Source: Azospirillum oryzae
GTDB taxonomy: Bacteria; Pseudomonadota; Alphaproteobacteria; Azospirillales; Azospirillaceae
Direction: 5' to 3'
Assembly (NCBI RefSeq): GCF_008364795.1
Contig: NZ_VTTM01000010.1
Coordinates: 174,165-238,164, forward strand
DNA: 64,000 nucleotides
Positions 19,585 through 29,547 of this stretch are shown piece by piece. Each line of letters starts with the position of its first letter. Within the stretch, counting starts at the first letter, position 1. Position numbers and translations under genes: made by a program. The notes under the pieces are model-generated. The model saw only the letters and a list, made by a program, of their open reading frames with translations, did not search any database and was not told the DNA's origin.

Positions 19585-19661
19585 TGGTGACCCCGGCAGG
19601 ACTCGAACCTGCTGCCTCAAGTTTAGGAAACTCGCGCTCTATCCTGATGAGCTACGGGGCC
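19585..19661 (-). tRNA. tRNA-Arg (anticodon CCT)
   Basis: A 77-base cloverleaf including the encoded CCA. The acceptor is GGCCCCG/CGGGGTC (one G-T pair), the D-arm GCTC/GAGC and the anticodon stem CGAGT/ACTTG with loop TTCCTAA (anticodon CCT, reads AGG). The T-arm is GCAGG-TTCGAGT-CCTGC. The 5' end is at 19661. Confidence 0.96.
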
Positions 19662-19733
19662 ACTTGCGCCGCACCTTAACGGTTTCGCCCGCAAGGTGAA
19701 AGTGGCTTTTGGTGAATGTGCCGCTTCGCCGTA

Positions 19734-20459
19734 TCAATCGGAATAACGTTCCTCCAGCCACGGATCGGCGTGGTTGTTGTAGCCGCGGACCTCCCAATAG
19801 CCCTTGCGGTCTCCGGCCAGCAGTTCGATCCGCTTCACCCACTTGGCGCTCTTCCAGAAATACAGCTTGGGCAGCACGATCCGCACTGGGCCGCCATGGT
19901 CGCGGCTGATCGGCTGGCCTTCCCAGCTGGTGGCGAGCAGCACGCCGTCGTCGTCGAAGTCGGACAGGGCGACGTTGGTGGTGTAGCCGTCGAAGGAATG
20001 GAAGACGACGAAACGCGCCTCCGGCTTCGGCCGCGCCAGCTCCAGCAGGCGGCGGGCGCTGACGCCCTCCCACCGGTTGTCGTAGCGCGACCAGGTGGTG
20101 ACGCAATGGATGTCGGAGACGAAGCTGTCCTGCGGCTGAGCCCGGAAATCCTCCCAGGTCCAGGACAGCGGGTTCTCCACCAGCCCGTCGACGGCGAGCG
20201 TCCAATTCGCCGTCGTCACCTTCGGTGTGATGCCGAGGTCCAGCACCGGCCAGTCGGTCACCAGACGCTGGCCGGGCGGCAGCCGGTCGCGCGCCGGGTC
20301 GGCGGCACGACCGGTCAGCGCGCGGCCGTCGCGCGCCCATTGTTCCTTGGTGGCGACCAGCTTGTCGCGGATGGCGCCATCCCGTTCCACCTCCCGGTCC
20401 GGCTCTTGGTCCGGGTTTGGGCCGGTGGGGCCGTCAGATCCGGCGGGCGTATCGTTCAT
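19734..20459 (-). CDS. Sulfite-oxidase-fold molybdopterin oxidoreductase, no signal peptide
   Basis: A 241-residue protein of the SUOX/MsrP-like Moco domain family. The molybdenum-ligand cysteine is in VSDIHCVTTWSRYDN; DGYTTNVALSD and the WKSAKWVKRIELL end of the fold follow. The start is ATG at 20459 with GAGG upstream. The N-terminus is short, acidic and polar with no Tat signal, so it is predicted cytosolic, unlike periplasmic MsrP. No MsrQ haem partner is adjacent. The substrate is unknown. Confidence 0.85.
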   Translation of the reverse strand: MNDTPAGSDGPTGPNPDQEPDREVERDGAIRDKLVATKEQWARDGRALTGRAADPARDRLPPGQRLVTDWPVLDLGITPKVTTANWTLAVDGLVENPLSWTWEDFRAQPQDSFVSDIHCVTTWSRYDNRWEGVSARRLLELARPKPEARFVVFHSFDGYTTNVALSDFDDDGVLLATSWEGQPISRDHGGPVRIVLPKLYFWKSAKWVKRIELLAGDRKGYWEVRGYNNHADPWLEERYSD

Positions 20460-20655
20460 GGCTTGACCTCTTCTGCATTTCCGGCTTAGCCGGCGGGGCT
20501 CCCGCTTAAAAAAGGAACAGCCGGTCGGGTTGGCAAGCGGAAGCGGGAGAACTAACTTCCCGAGGCCCGGCATATTGGAGCCATAGTTCCGCGCCAGGGT
20601 TCCGCTTTGCCGCCTTTTGCCACCGCTTTCCGAAGACCAGCCGAGTGATTTGCCG

Positions 20656-23043
20656 ATGATCCGGTCCGCAACGCCTGCCGCACCCGCCCTTGCACGGGGC
20701 TGGCGTTTGTTCCTGTCCGGCGGTTTCGCCGTCCTGCTGCTCGCGACTCTGCTCGCCGGGGCAGGGCTGGCGGGGTCCGCCGCGCTGGCCGCGTCGCCGG
20801 CGCCGGCCGCCGCCGCCCCGACCGCCGCCCCGGCCACCGGTGCCGCCGCTCCCGCCGCTTCCGCCGCCCCGGTGGTGGTCGACGAGGGGACCGTGCAGCA
20901 GCTGGAGGCGCTGGTCGGCACTCTGGAGAACCAGGATGCGCGCACCCAGCTGGTCAGCCAGCTGCGCAACCTGATCGCCGCCCAGCGCGGCCTCGCCCAG
21001 GCCAAGGAGGCGGAGGGCGAGTCGGCGCTGCCGCAGACCCTCGGCGCCCGCGCGCTCTCCTTCCTGGCTGCGCGCATGGATGTGGTCAGCCGCCAGCTGG
21101 TGCAGGTCGCCAACGTCTTCTCCGACCTGCCGGGGGCGCTGTCCTGGGTCCAGCGGCAGGCGCAGGACGACACCGCCCGCGAACGCTGGGTGCAGATCGG
21201 CATCCGGTTGGCGATGATCCTCGGCATTGGCGCCGCTGCCGCCCGCGGCATCGGCTGGCTGCTCAGCCGGCCGCGACGGGCGATGGCCGCCCGCCATGTC
21301 GGCTCCACCCTGCTGCGCATCCCGATGCTGCTGGGCCGCGCGGTGCTGGAACTGGCGCCGATCCTCGGCTTCATCGTCGTTGCCTACACCATCCTGTCGG
21401 TGACGGAGCCGGCGCCGCGCGTGCGGCTGGTGGCGCTGGCGGTGGTGAATGCCACCGTCATCACCCAGGCGTTGCTGATCCTGGTGCGGATGCTGTTCGC
21501 GCCCGATGCGCCCAACCTGCGGCTGGTCCACACCAGCGATGCCGGCGCGCGCCGCTGCTATATCTGGTCACGCCGGCTGATCGCGGTTGCGGTCTACGGC
21601 TATTTCCTGGCGGAGGGCGCCTATGTGCTGGGCCTGCCGCTGGGCGCCTACGGCGCGCTGCTGAAGCTGCTGGGCGTGGTGATCGCCGGCATGCTGATCG
21701 CGCTGATCCTGCAGAACCGCGTCGGCGTCGCCGATTGGATGCGCGGCAACCCGCTGTCGGGCGACGGCGACCCGCTGGCGACCGCCCGCCGCGAGGCGGA
21801 AGGGCAAGGGGCGGTCCTGCGCACCGCGCGCCGCCGCTTCGCCGAGATCTGGCACGTCCTTGCCATCCTGTACGTCGTGGTGACGCTGGGCGTGTGGGTG
21901 CTGAACGTCTATGGCGGGTTCGAGTATCTGGCCCGCGGCACCGTCGTGACCGTGCTGTCGGTGGTGGTGGCGCGGCTGCTGGTGACCGGGCTGAATCGGA
22001 CGCTGCGCCGTGGCCTGACGATGAACCGCGAGCTGGCCGGCAACCTGCCGCAGCTTCACACCCGCGCCTTCCACTATCTTCCCATCGTCCAGCGCATCGG
22101 CAAGGTCATCATCTGGCTGGTGGCGCTGGGCGTCGCCCTGAACGGCTGGGGCATCGACACGCTGGGTCTGGTGGAATCCACCGCCGGACGCCGCGTCGTC
22201 GGCAGCGCCATCTCCATCGGCCTGCTGCTGGCCGGCGCCATCATCGCCTGGGAGGTGGTGAGCGCGCTGATCGAGCATCTGCTGCGCGCCACCGACAAGA
22301 ACGGTACCCGCATCGAACGCAGCGCCCGCATGCGCACGCTGCTGCCGCTGCTGCGCAACGCCTTCCTGATCCTGCTGGTGACGATGGTGTCGCTGATCAC
22401 CCTGTCGGAACTGGGCGTCAACATCGCGCCGCTGCTGGCCGGTGCCGGTGTCGTCGGTCTGGCCATCGGTTTCGGATCGCAGACGCTGGTCAAGGACATC
22501 ATCACCGGCCTGTTCATCCTGTTCGAGGACACGGTGTCGGTCGGCGACGTGGTGGATGTCGGCGGCGGCCATTCCGGCACGGTGGAGGCGATCTCCATCC
22601 GTTCCATCCGCCTTCGTGACGGGGCCGGCGCCGTCCATTCCGTACCCTTCAGCGCCGTCACCACCGTGAAGAACATGAGCAAGGACTTCTCGGTCACCCT
22701 GTTCACCGTCACGGTGTCCAACCGCGAGGATCCTGACCGCATCATCGCCGTGCTGAAGGAAACCGGCGCCGAGGTGCAGGCCCAGCCGCAGTTCGCCGCC
22801 GATATCCTGAACCCGCTGGAAGTGCTGGGCGTCGACAAGCTGTCCGACACAGGCATCAACATCCTGGCCCAATTCAAGACCCGCCCGACCCGCCAGTGGG
22901 GGGTGACCCGCGAGTTCAACCGGCTGCTGAAGAAGAAGTTCGACGAGCTGGACATCGCCATGCCGACCCAGTCGATGCAGCTGGTCGTCGGCCAGAGCCC
23001 GCACGACCGTGCGCTGGCGGAAGCGCTCAGCCAGGGGTCCTGA
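20656..23043 (+). CDS. Large mechanosensitive channel of the MscS family (YbiO/MscK-like)
   Basis: A 795-residue inner-membrane protein. It has a signal peptide/first helix at 15-45, an Ala/Pro-rich segment and a short periplasmic coiled coil (about 70-160). About ten further membrane helices follow. The MscS pore helix and beta domain are at about 580-690 (GAGVVGLAIGFGSQTLVKDI, then FILFEDTVSVGDVV), with a C-terminal cytosolic vestibule (to 770). ATG at 20656. Expected to open under membrane tension during osmotic downshock. Confidence 0.92.
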   Translation: MIRSATPAAPALARGWRLFLSGGFAVLLLATLLAGAGLAGSAALAASPAPAAAAPTAAPATGAAAPAASAAPVVVDEGTVQQLEALVGTLENQDARTQLVSQLRNLIAAQRGLAQAKEAEGESALPQTLGARALSFLAARMDVVSRQLVQVANVFSDLPGALSWVQRQAQDDTARERWVQIGIRLAMILGIGAAAARGIGWLLSRPRRAMAARHVGSTLLRIPMLLGRAVLELAPILGFIVVAYTILSVTEPAPRVRLVALAVVNATVITQALLILVRMLFAPDAPNLRLVHTSDAGARRCYIWSRRLIAVAVYGYFLAEGAYVLGLPLGAYGALLKLLGVVIAGMLIALILQNRVGVADWMRGNPLSGDGDPLATARREAEGQGAVLRTARRRFAEIWHVLAILYVVVTLGVWVLNVYGGFEYLARGTVVTVLSVVVARLLVTGLNRTLRRGLTMNRELAGNLPQLHTRAFHYLPIVQRIGKVIIWLVALGVALNGWGIDTLGLVESTAGRRVVGSAISIGLLLAGAIIAWEVVSALIEHLLRATDKNGTRIERSARMRTLLPLLRNAFLILLVTMVSLITLSELGVNIAPLLAGAGVVGLAIGFGSQTLVKDIITGLFILFEDTVSVGDVVDVGGGHSGTVEAISIRSIRLRDGAGAVHSVPFSAVTTVKNMSKDFSVTLFTVTVSNREDPDRIIAVLKETGAEVQAQPQFAADILNPLEVLGVDKLSDTGINILAQFKTRPTRQWGVTREFNRLLKKKFDELDIAMPTQSMQLVVGQSPHDRALAEALSQGS

Positions 23044-23094
23044 CTGTCGAGGTCCGAACCAAGGGCCAGGCTCCGACTGTCCCGGAAAGGGAAC

Positions 23095-23120
23095 CGCCCG
23101 GCTTTGCCGGGCGTTTTCCT
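23095..23120 (+). terminator. Intrinsic terminator after the MscS gene
   Basis: CGCCCGGC-TTT-GCCGGGCG (perfect 8 bp) followed by TTTTCCTTT, about 50 bases after the stop codon. Confidence 0.92.
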
Positions 23121-23152
23121 TTGTCCGTCCGATGAATCGGAGCTGCCGCAAA

Positions 23153-23617
23153 ATGCTCAGCGATGCCTTTTCCCGTTTTGCCCGCTGGATGGAGCGCCAA
23201 TCCGGTCGGCCGGGTGCGTTCGTCACCGCCTTCGCGGTCGTGCTGGTCTGGGGCCTGACCGGGCCGCTGTTCCACTTCTCCGACACATGGCAGCTGGTGA
23301 TCAACACCGGCACCACCATCGTCACCTTCCTGATGGTGTTCATCATCCAGAACGCCCAGAACCGCGACACCCAGGCCATCCACCTGAAGCTGGACGAACT
23401 GATCCGCGTCACCCATTCCGCCCGCAACGGCATGATCGACCTGGAGGAGATGCCCGACACCGAGTTGGCGAAGGTGAAGCGCAGCTTCGAACACCTCGCC
23501 AAGACGGCTGAGTGCCTGGACCACCGCATCGACGAGAAGGTGGAACGCGCGGTCGAGCGTGAGGTTGACGAGGAACTGGACGAACGCGGGCTGCCCGATC
23601 CGGCGGATCGGCGATAA
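23153..23617 (+). CDS. Low-affinity iron permease family small membrane protein
   Basis: A 154-residue protein. Two membrane helices lie at about 22-45 and 55-75; the motif LVINTGTTIVTFLMVFIIQN followed by RDTQAIHLKLDELI identifies the bacterial Fet4-like/Iron_permease family. The C-terminal third is highly charged and probably coiled. The ATG at 23153 has GGAG 10 bases upstream. Bacterial members have no proven iron transport role. Confidence 0.82.
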   Translation: MLSDAFSRFARWMERQSGRPGAFVTAFAVVLVWGLTGPLFHFSDTWQLVINTGTTIVTFLMVFIIQNAQNRDTQAIHLKLDELIRVTHSARNGMIDLEEMPDTELAKVKRSFEHLAKTAECLDHRIDEKVERAVEREVDEELDERGLPDPADRR

Positions 23618-23650
23618 AAGATTTTCCGGCGGATCGGCGGTAGGAGGCCC

Positions 23651-24238
23651 TTACCCCGCAGGGGCCGGCGGGCAGGGCGGACGGCGCCAGGCGCGCAACG
23701 CATCGTCCAGCGCGCGGGCGAAGGTGGAGCGTTCGGCCGGCGACAGGAAGGACCCGACCCCCACCGACTGGCCATGCGAACTCAGCGTGACCTGCCCGGC
23801 CGGGCCGCGGCGGTCGTGGTCGGCACGCTCGTCGTGGGTGATCCGCAGCCAATAGGGATGGAAGCACCAGCGGCGCTCCGGCGCCTTCCAGTGGACGCGC
23901 TGCACCGTCAGCGCGCTTTCGGTCAGCTGCACCCGCTCATACTGGCGGGCGGAGCGGTAGCTGACGCGGAAGGCCAGCCACAGCGCCAGCACGTCCAGTC
24001 CGCAGAAGGGCACCACCGGCCAGGCGCCATGGGATACGAAGATGCCGGCGACGATCAGGTTCATCACCACCACCACGCCCATCAGGATCCGGAAGCCGGT
24101 GCGGCCCAGGCTGCGGTGCGGATGAAGGATGGCGTCGAAGAACACGCGCACGGCACCGCTTCCGCCGCCGCTCTCCGCAGGGGCGGGGCCGTCGCCGGGC
24201 TGGCCATCAGGCTGGGGGCCGCTGATGTCGATGGGCAT
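23651..24238 (-). CDS. DUF2244 integral membrane protein
   Basis: A 195-residue protein with two membrane helices at about 47-92 (FRILMGVVVVMNLIVAGIFV and the next segment), preceded by a Pro/Gly-rich tail and followed by a cytosolic beta-rich domain (VQRVHWKAPERRWCFHPYWLRI; VTLSSHGQSVGVGSFLSP). This is the DUF2244 pattern common in alphaproteobacteria, often found near nth. Function unknown. Converges with the iron-permease-like gene. Confidence 0.8.
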   Translation of the reverse strand: MPIDISGPQPDGQPGDGPAPAESGGGSGAVRVFFDAILHPHRSLGRTGFRILMGVVVVMNLIVAGIFVSHGAWPVVPFCGLDVLALWLAFRVSYRSARQYERVQLTESALTVQRVHWKAPERRWCFHPYWLRITHDERADHDRRGPAGQVTLSSHGQSVGVGSFLSPAERSTFARALDDALRAWRRPPCPPAPAG

Positions 24239-24290
24239 GGCCGCATCCTAACCCAGCGGAGGCCGGCAAAAAACCGTGCGGAAGTCGGGG

Positions 24291-24797
24291 TTATGCCGCC
24301 TTGGACACCATCGGCACCGCGCCGCCGTTCAGCACCCAGGCCATGGCGCTGTCCATTCCGGTGAAATCGGCCCCTGATTGACCGGTAGCGGAGAAATTGG
24401 CGGCCGGTCCGCCGTCAAGCTCCCCGGCGAGGTCGCCTTCGGCCGGCGTCACCTTGGCCTGGACGAAAATCCGCGCCTGATCGTCGGTGCCGGCGGCGAT
24501 CATCGCATCGGCCATCACCGAGGCCCAGTTCCAATCGGTCATCACCACCGCGCAGCGCAGTTGGCCGCAGCGTCGCGCCAGTCTCATCAGGGCGACGAGG
24601 ATCTCCGGCCGGAAGCCATCGGCCTCGAAGCGGTCGAACTCGACGAGGCTGCTCCATGGCGTGCCGCGGGCGCCCAGGTTGGCGCATTGCACCTCCACCT
24701 GCCGGGCGACGGCGTCGCGCTGCTCCATCGACAGGGTGCCCTGCAACCGGACATGCAGGCCCCAGTCCTTTGTTTCCACAAGATAAGACGCGCTCAT
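24291..24797 (-). CDS. Hypothetical protein with STAS/SpoIIAA-like character
   Basis: A 168-residue soluble protein. The pattern of an N-terminal strand pair (YLVETKDWGLHVRLQGTL), a long helix with LVEFDRFEADGF, and LRCAVVMTDWNWASVMADAM looks like a SpoIIAA/STAS-type fold seen in alphaproteobacterial regulators. That fold call is a pattern judgement. ATG with AAGGG upstream. Function unknown. Confidence 0.6.
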   Translation of the reverse strand: MSASYLVETKDWGLHVRLQGTLSMEQRDAVARQVEVQCANLGARGTPWSSLVEFDRFEADGFRPEILVALMRLARRCGQLRCAVVMTDWNWASVMADAMIAAGTDDQARIFVQAKVTPAEGDLAGELDGGPAANFSATGQSGADFTGMDSAMAWVLNGGAVPMVSKAA

Positions 24798-25104
24798 TTC
24801 AAAATACCCTTATCCGATCCGAACGCCACAACCAGGGTGATCCATGGTTCGATTGACGGCGTTCAAACGGTGTCTTGGCAGTCAGCAAATCATACGCCAC
24901 TGCCGAAGGAGCCGGAAAGCGGTATTCCTGCGACCAAATCTGTTGGATTGACGTCAATTACTCCAATTTTTGTCGCAAATTGCGACGCAACGCTGCAGTT
25001 TGGACACCGACTGAAGACTGGGGCTCAAGACCGGCCGCCCTCCGATCGTGACGGCACGTCCGGCCTCTGGCGCAAGCCCGGCCGTTGCGGCTATGGTGGC
25101 GGCC
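24798..25104. other. AT-richer spacer upstream of nth
   Basis: A 307-base divergent spacer, visibly lower in GC than its flanks around 24880-25000. It holds the two palindromes listed separately. I see no gene. Confidence 0.6.
24947..24986. promoter_or_regulatory. Two perfect palindromes, possible operators
   Basis: ATTGACGTCAAT (24947-24958, perfect 12-base palindrome) and GTCGCAA-A-TTGCGAC (24972-24986, 7-base arms around one base), 13 bases apart, in the spacer shared by the STAS-like gene and nth. Confidence 0.5.
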
Positions 25105-25740
25105 ATGAAGCCCGCCGCCGTCCAGGAATTCTTCCGCCGCCTGTCCGCCGCCAACCCGGAACCCCGGAGCGAGCTGGAATACGTCAATCCTTACACGCTG
25201 CTGGTCGCCGTGGTGCTGTCGGCCCAGGCCACCGATGTCGGCGTGAACAGGGCGACCGGTCCACTGTTCAAACTCGTCACCACGCCCCAGCAGATGGTGG
25301 CGCTGGGCGAGGAAGGGCTGCGCCAGTACATCAAGACCATCGGCCTGTTCAACACCAAGGCCAAGAACGTCATCCGCCTGTCGGAACTGCTGATCGAACG
25401 CCATGGAGGCGAGGTGCCGCGCGACCGCGAGGCGCTGGAACAGCTTCCCGGCGTCGGCCGCAAGACGGCGAACGTCGTCCTGAACGTCGCCTTCGGGGAG
25501 GAGACCATCGCGGTCGACACCCATATCTTCCGCGTCGGCAACCGCACCGGGCTGGCTCCCGGCAAGACGCCGGACGCGGTGGAGGCGAAGCTGCTGAAGG
25601 CGGTGCCGAAGCTCTACCGCCGCCACGCCCACCATTGGCTGATCCTGCACGGCCGCTATGTCTGCAAGGCGCGCAAGCCCGACTGCCCGATCTGCCCGGT
25701 CGCCGACCTCTGCGGCTTCAAGGACAAGATCATCGCCTGA
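25105..25740 (+). CDS. nth: Endonuclease III
   Basis: DNA glycosylase/AP lyase for oxidised pyrimidines in base excision repair. It has 211 residues, the same length as E. coli Nth. The helix-hairpin-helix is LPGVGRKTANVV, with catalytic K120, and D138 is in VDTHIFRV. The 4Fe-4S ligands are C187, C194, C197 and C203. ATG at 25105; an in-frame ATG at 25093 is also possible. Confidence 0.97.
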   Translation: MKPAAVQEFFRRLSAANPEPRSELEYVNPYTLLVAVVLSAQATDVGVNRATGPLFKLVTTPQQMVALGEEGLRQYIKTIGLFNTKAKNVIRLSELLIERHGGEVPRDREALEQLPGVGRKTANVVLNVAFGEETIAVDTHIFRVGNRTGLAPGKTPDAVEAKLLKAVPKLYRRHAHHWLILHGRYVCKARKPDCPICPVADLCGFKDKIIA

Positions 25741-25754
25741 TCCTTGACGGGAAA

Positions 25755-25800
25755 CGCAAAACGCCCGGCATGGCGGAAGCCGGCCGGGCGTTGCTTTGCG
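25755..25800 (+). terminator. Terminator after nth
   Basis: AACGCCCGGC/GCCGGGCGTT hairpin with an outer CGCAAA/TTTGCG pair, 14 bases after the stop. The tail is GCTTTGCG, so the T-run is short. It also faces the end of the convergent bactofilin gene. Confidence 0.7.
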
Positions 25801-25824
25801 TGCCTTGCGCTTCGAATAGGCGTG

Positions 25825-26715
25825 TCAGACGGCCTCGGCCGCCGGAACCTGCCCGACGGGAGCCTGGGCCGGCGCCTGAACCGCGGCCGGGGCCGGAGCG
25901 GCGGCGAGCTTCGCGCTGTACAGCTGGATGTCGCCGATCAGCTGGCCGCCGGCATCGACCGCCAGCTCGCCGAAGCGGATCGAGCCGGTGATCCTGCCGG
26001 TGGAGCGGACGGTCAGACGGCCGCGGACGGAGATGTCACCCTCGAAGCGGCCGGCGATGTCGGCCTCCTCGATCTCGACGGAGCCCTTGAACAGGCCGCT
26101 CTCGGCGATCTCGACCGAGCGGCCTTCGCGCAGCTTGGCCTCGACCGTGCCCTCGACCACCAGCACGTCGCAGGAGCCGATCTCGCCGGTCAGGGAGATG
26201 TCGCGGCCGACGGTCAGGCGGCGCTGCTCCGGCATGGCGGGAGCCATCGGGGCCTGGGCGACCGGAGCCTGCACGGGGGCCTGGGCGGCGGGCGCCGACG
26301 GGGTGGCGACGGGGATCGACGGCTGGCGCGGGGCGGAGCCCGGCATGTCGACGACCCGGCGCGGCACGTCGGGCTTGAAGCCGGCACCCGGCATGGACGG
26401 CGCGGACGGGGGCTTGGGGATGCTGTTCATGTCGGGTCCCTTCGAGGCGGAAGGCATGTCGGGATAGGCCGGAGAGGCGCTCTGCGGATCGGTCAGGGCG
26501 TGGGCCATGCTGGGTGCGGCGGCTCCGGCCGCCACTGGAGATACCGGGGCGGATGCCGGATAGTGTCCAGGAGCCTGCGCCGGATTGTTGAGGGAGGCGA
26601 GCGGCGACGAGACGGCGCCGGGCTCGGCCGGGGTGTACGGACGGACACCCGGCTGCGGCGGGACGGGGCTGTCGGCCTTGGGAGCGGCGGGCGGTGTCTT
26701 TCGTCCGAACAGCAT
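25825..26715 (-). CDS. Bactofilin (polymer-forming cytoskeletal protein)
   Basis: A 296-residue protein. The conserved bactofilin beta-helix is at about 160-270 (LTVGRDISLTGEIGSCDVLVVEGTVEA, with repeated GRFEGDISVRGRLTVRSTGRI-type turns). It is flanked by unusually long Pro/Ala-rich tails: residues 10-155 before and 272-296 after. Bactofilins form nucleotide-free filaments that scaffold cell-shape or cell-wall enzymes. ATG at 26715 with GGGGGA upstream. No M23 peptidase is adjacent, though one lies at 62,230. Confidence 0.92.
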   Translation of the reverse strand: MLFGRKTPPAAPKADSPVPPQPGVRPYTPAEPGAVSSPLASLNNPAQAPGHYPASAPVSPVAAGAAAPSMAHALTDPQSASPAYPDMPSASKGPDMNSIPKPPSAPSMPGAGFKPDVPRRVVDMPGSAPRQPSIPVATPSAPAAQAPVQAPVAQAPMAPAMPEQRRLTVGRDISLTGEIGSCDVLVVEGTVEAKLREGRSVEIAESGLFKGSVEIEEADIAGRFEGDISVRGRLTVRSTGRITGSIRFGELAVDAGGQLIGDIQLYSAKLAAAPAPAAVQAPAQAPVGQVPAAEAV

Positions 26716-26866
26716 GAGCGGTTCCCCCAATCTGGACATGCGGGTGGCGGGATGGCCTGGAAGTCGAAAGGCCCGGTGCCGGAAGCGCGCCGCCGTGAAG
26801 GCGGACGCCACAGTCGGTGTCCGGGCGGCCGGTTTCCGGGCAGGCGATGGCGTGCGGCCGTGCCGC

Positions 26867-27562
26867 CTAGCGGCGTATCACGGTCGTCCGGCCCGCCGCA
26901 AGGGGAGCCGACATGGACTGTAGGACATGAACCATGAAGGCGCTGGCGACGACCGGGACCAGCAAATTGACGAAGGGGATTGTCGAAAGGAAGGCAATGA
27001 GGGTTCCGGCCAAAAAAGGTTTCAGGGGCCGGGCCCGCCGCATCGCCCGCGCCGTGGCGCGGTCCATCCGGCGGTGCGCCACCATCTCGAAATACTCCCG
27101 CCCCAGCAGGTAGCCGTTGACGGTGTAGAAGACGATCAGGTTCAGGCCGGGCGCGAAGATGTAGACCGGCAGCGCCAGCAGGTTGATCGCCAGCACCAGC
27201 AGCAGGAACCGCAGCGCCGTCGCCAGTTCCTCCATCCAGCCGGCATGGCGCGGGGCGGGCAGGGCGGGGTAATGCCGCGCCTCCACCCGCTCCACCACCT
27301 CGTCCAGGAAGAAGCTCGACACCGTGCCGACGGTGGCCGGGAACAGCAGCCACGCCAGGACCAGAACTCCCAGACCGCCCAGCACGTCGATGGTGGCGTC
27401 GACCCAGCCGTAACCGGTCAGCGGCGTCACCGACAGCGCCCACCATGCGCCGCCGGCCAGCAGGGCATAGGCGATCACCGAAACGAGCACCCCGGTCCAC
27501 ACCACCTGGCGCACGCGCGGGTCGGACAGCTGGGCGAAGGCAAGCACGAGGGCGCGGATCAT
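26867..27562 (-). CDS. EI24/CysZ-family integral membrane protein
   Basis: A 231-residue protein with four to six membrane helices. The family-typical stretch NLIVFYTVNGYLLGREYFEMVAHRR is broken here only by normal variation. CysZ in enterobacteria moves sulfate; most alphaproteobacterial EI24 proteins have no assigned substrate. It stands between the bactofilin and fabF genes. ATG at 27562. Confidence 0.85.
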   Translation of the reverse strand: MIRALVLAFAQLSDPRVRQVVWTGVLVSVIAYALLAGGAWWALSVTPLTGYGWVDATIDVLGGLGVLVLAWLLFPATVGTVSSFFLDEVVERVEARHYPALPAPRHAGWMEELATALRFLLLVLAINLLALPVYIFAPGLNLIVFYTVNGYLLGREYFEMVAHRRMDRATARAMRRARPLKPFLAGTLIAFLSTIPFVNLLVPVVASAFMVHVLQSMSAPLAAGRTTVIRR

Positions 27563-27657
27563 CGGCGGTCCGTAGGCGGTTGGGGCAAGGGCGCGCGGCC
27601 GCCCGCATATCTACGGTGGCCGGGCGCCGGGTTCCAGTCCCCCCTTCCGCCATCCCC

Positions 27658-28922
<1,265 letters not shown>

Positions 28923-28926
<4 letters not shown>

Positions 28927-29381
28927 TCGGTTTCGTCCTTTGCAGGGATCGTGAATTCCGGACGCAGCCGCTCCGGCCGAACCGCTTCGCCCGTGGTCCG
29001 GTCGATCAGCACCGGTTCGACGGGCAGGCCGGTCTCGCGGTCGACCAGCCGGAACGCTCCGCCGGGCAGCAGCCAGCGGCTGCCCCAGTCGGCCATGGCG
29101 ACCAGAACCGGCAGGAAATCCCGTCCCTTGTCGGTCAGATGATAGCCATGGCGCAGCGGGCGTTCCTGGTAAGGCCGCTTTTCAAGCAGCCCGGCCTCGA
29201 CCAGGGCCTGCAGTCGCCGGGTCAGCATGTTGGTGGCGAGTCCGATGCTGCGCTGGAACTCGTCGAAGCGGGTCAGGCCGCGCATCGCATCGCGCAGGAT
29301 AAGCAATGACCACCATTCCCCGACCTCGTCGAGGCCGCGGGCGATGGGGCAGGGGACGTCGGTCAGCCGGGTGCGTCGCAT
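28923..29381 (-). CDS. HxlR-family winged-helix regulator
   Basis: A 152-residue protein. The HxlR signature CPIARGLDEVGEWWSLLILR has its conserved Cys near residue 11, FDEFQRSIGLATNMLTRRL is the recognition region and HGYHLTDKGRDFLPVL the wing. Cys in this position is redox- or electrophile-sensing in several relatives. The ATG at 29381 was chosen because a near-perfect operator occupies 29399-29423; a start at 29450 would place the operator inside the gene. Stop overlaps the fabF start. Confidence 0.9.
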
Positions 29382-29387
29382 GGCGGC

Positions 29388-29423
29388 GACTGTCGCACAG
29401 TCACTTTCATCATGCAAGTTACT
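29388..29423. promoter_or_regulatory. Candidate HxlR operator
   Basis: AGTCACTT, 9 bases, then AAGTTACT (29399-29423): 7 of 8 arm bases are complementary. This spacing and sequence type is usual for HxlR regulators. A second inverted repeat, GACTGT-CGC-ACAGTC (29388-29402), overlaps it. It lies 18 bases upstream of the hxlR start and about 50 bases before the divergent kinase promoter. Confidence 0.65.
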
Positions 29424-29474
29424 GGCGGACGGTTCGACTTCGGAGACCATCGACGGTGCTTCCAGGAGCCGCAC

Positions 29475-29502
29475 TTGTGATGCGGGCAGCGGCGGCTATA
29501 CT
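29475..29502 (+). promoter_or_regulatory. Promoter of the PfkB kinase gene
   Basis: TTGTGA (29475-29480), 16-base spacer, TATACT (29497-29502), 45 bases before the start codon. Confidence 0.6.
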
Positions 29503-29547
29503 CGCGCCGCAATTTTGCCCTTACCGCAAGACCCCTCAGGAGAGCCC

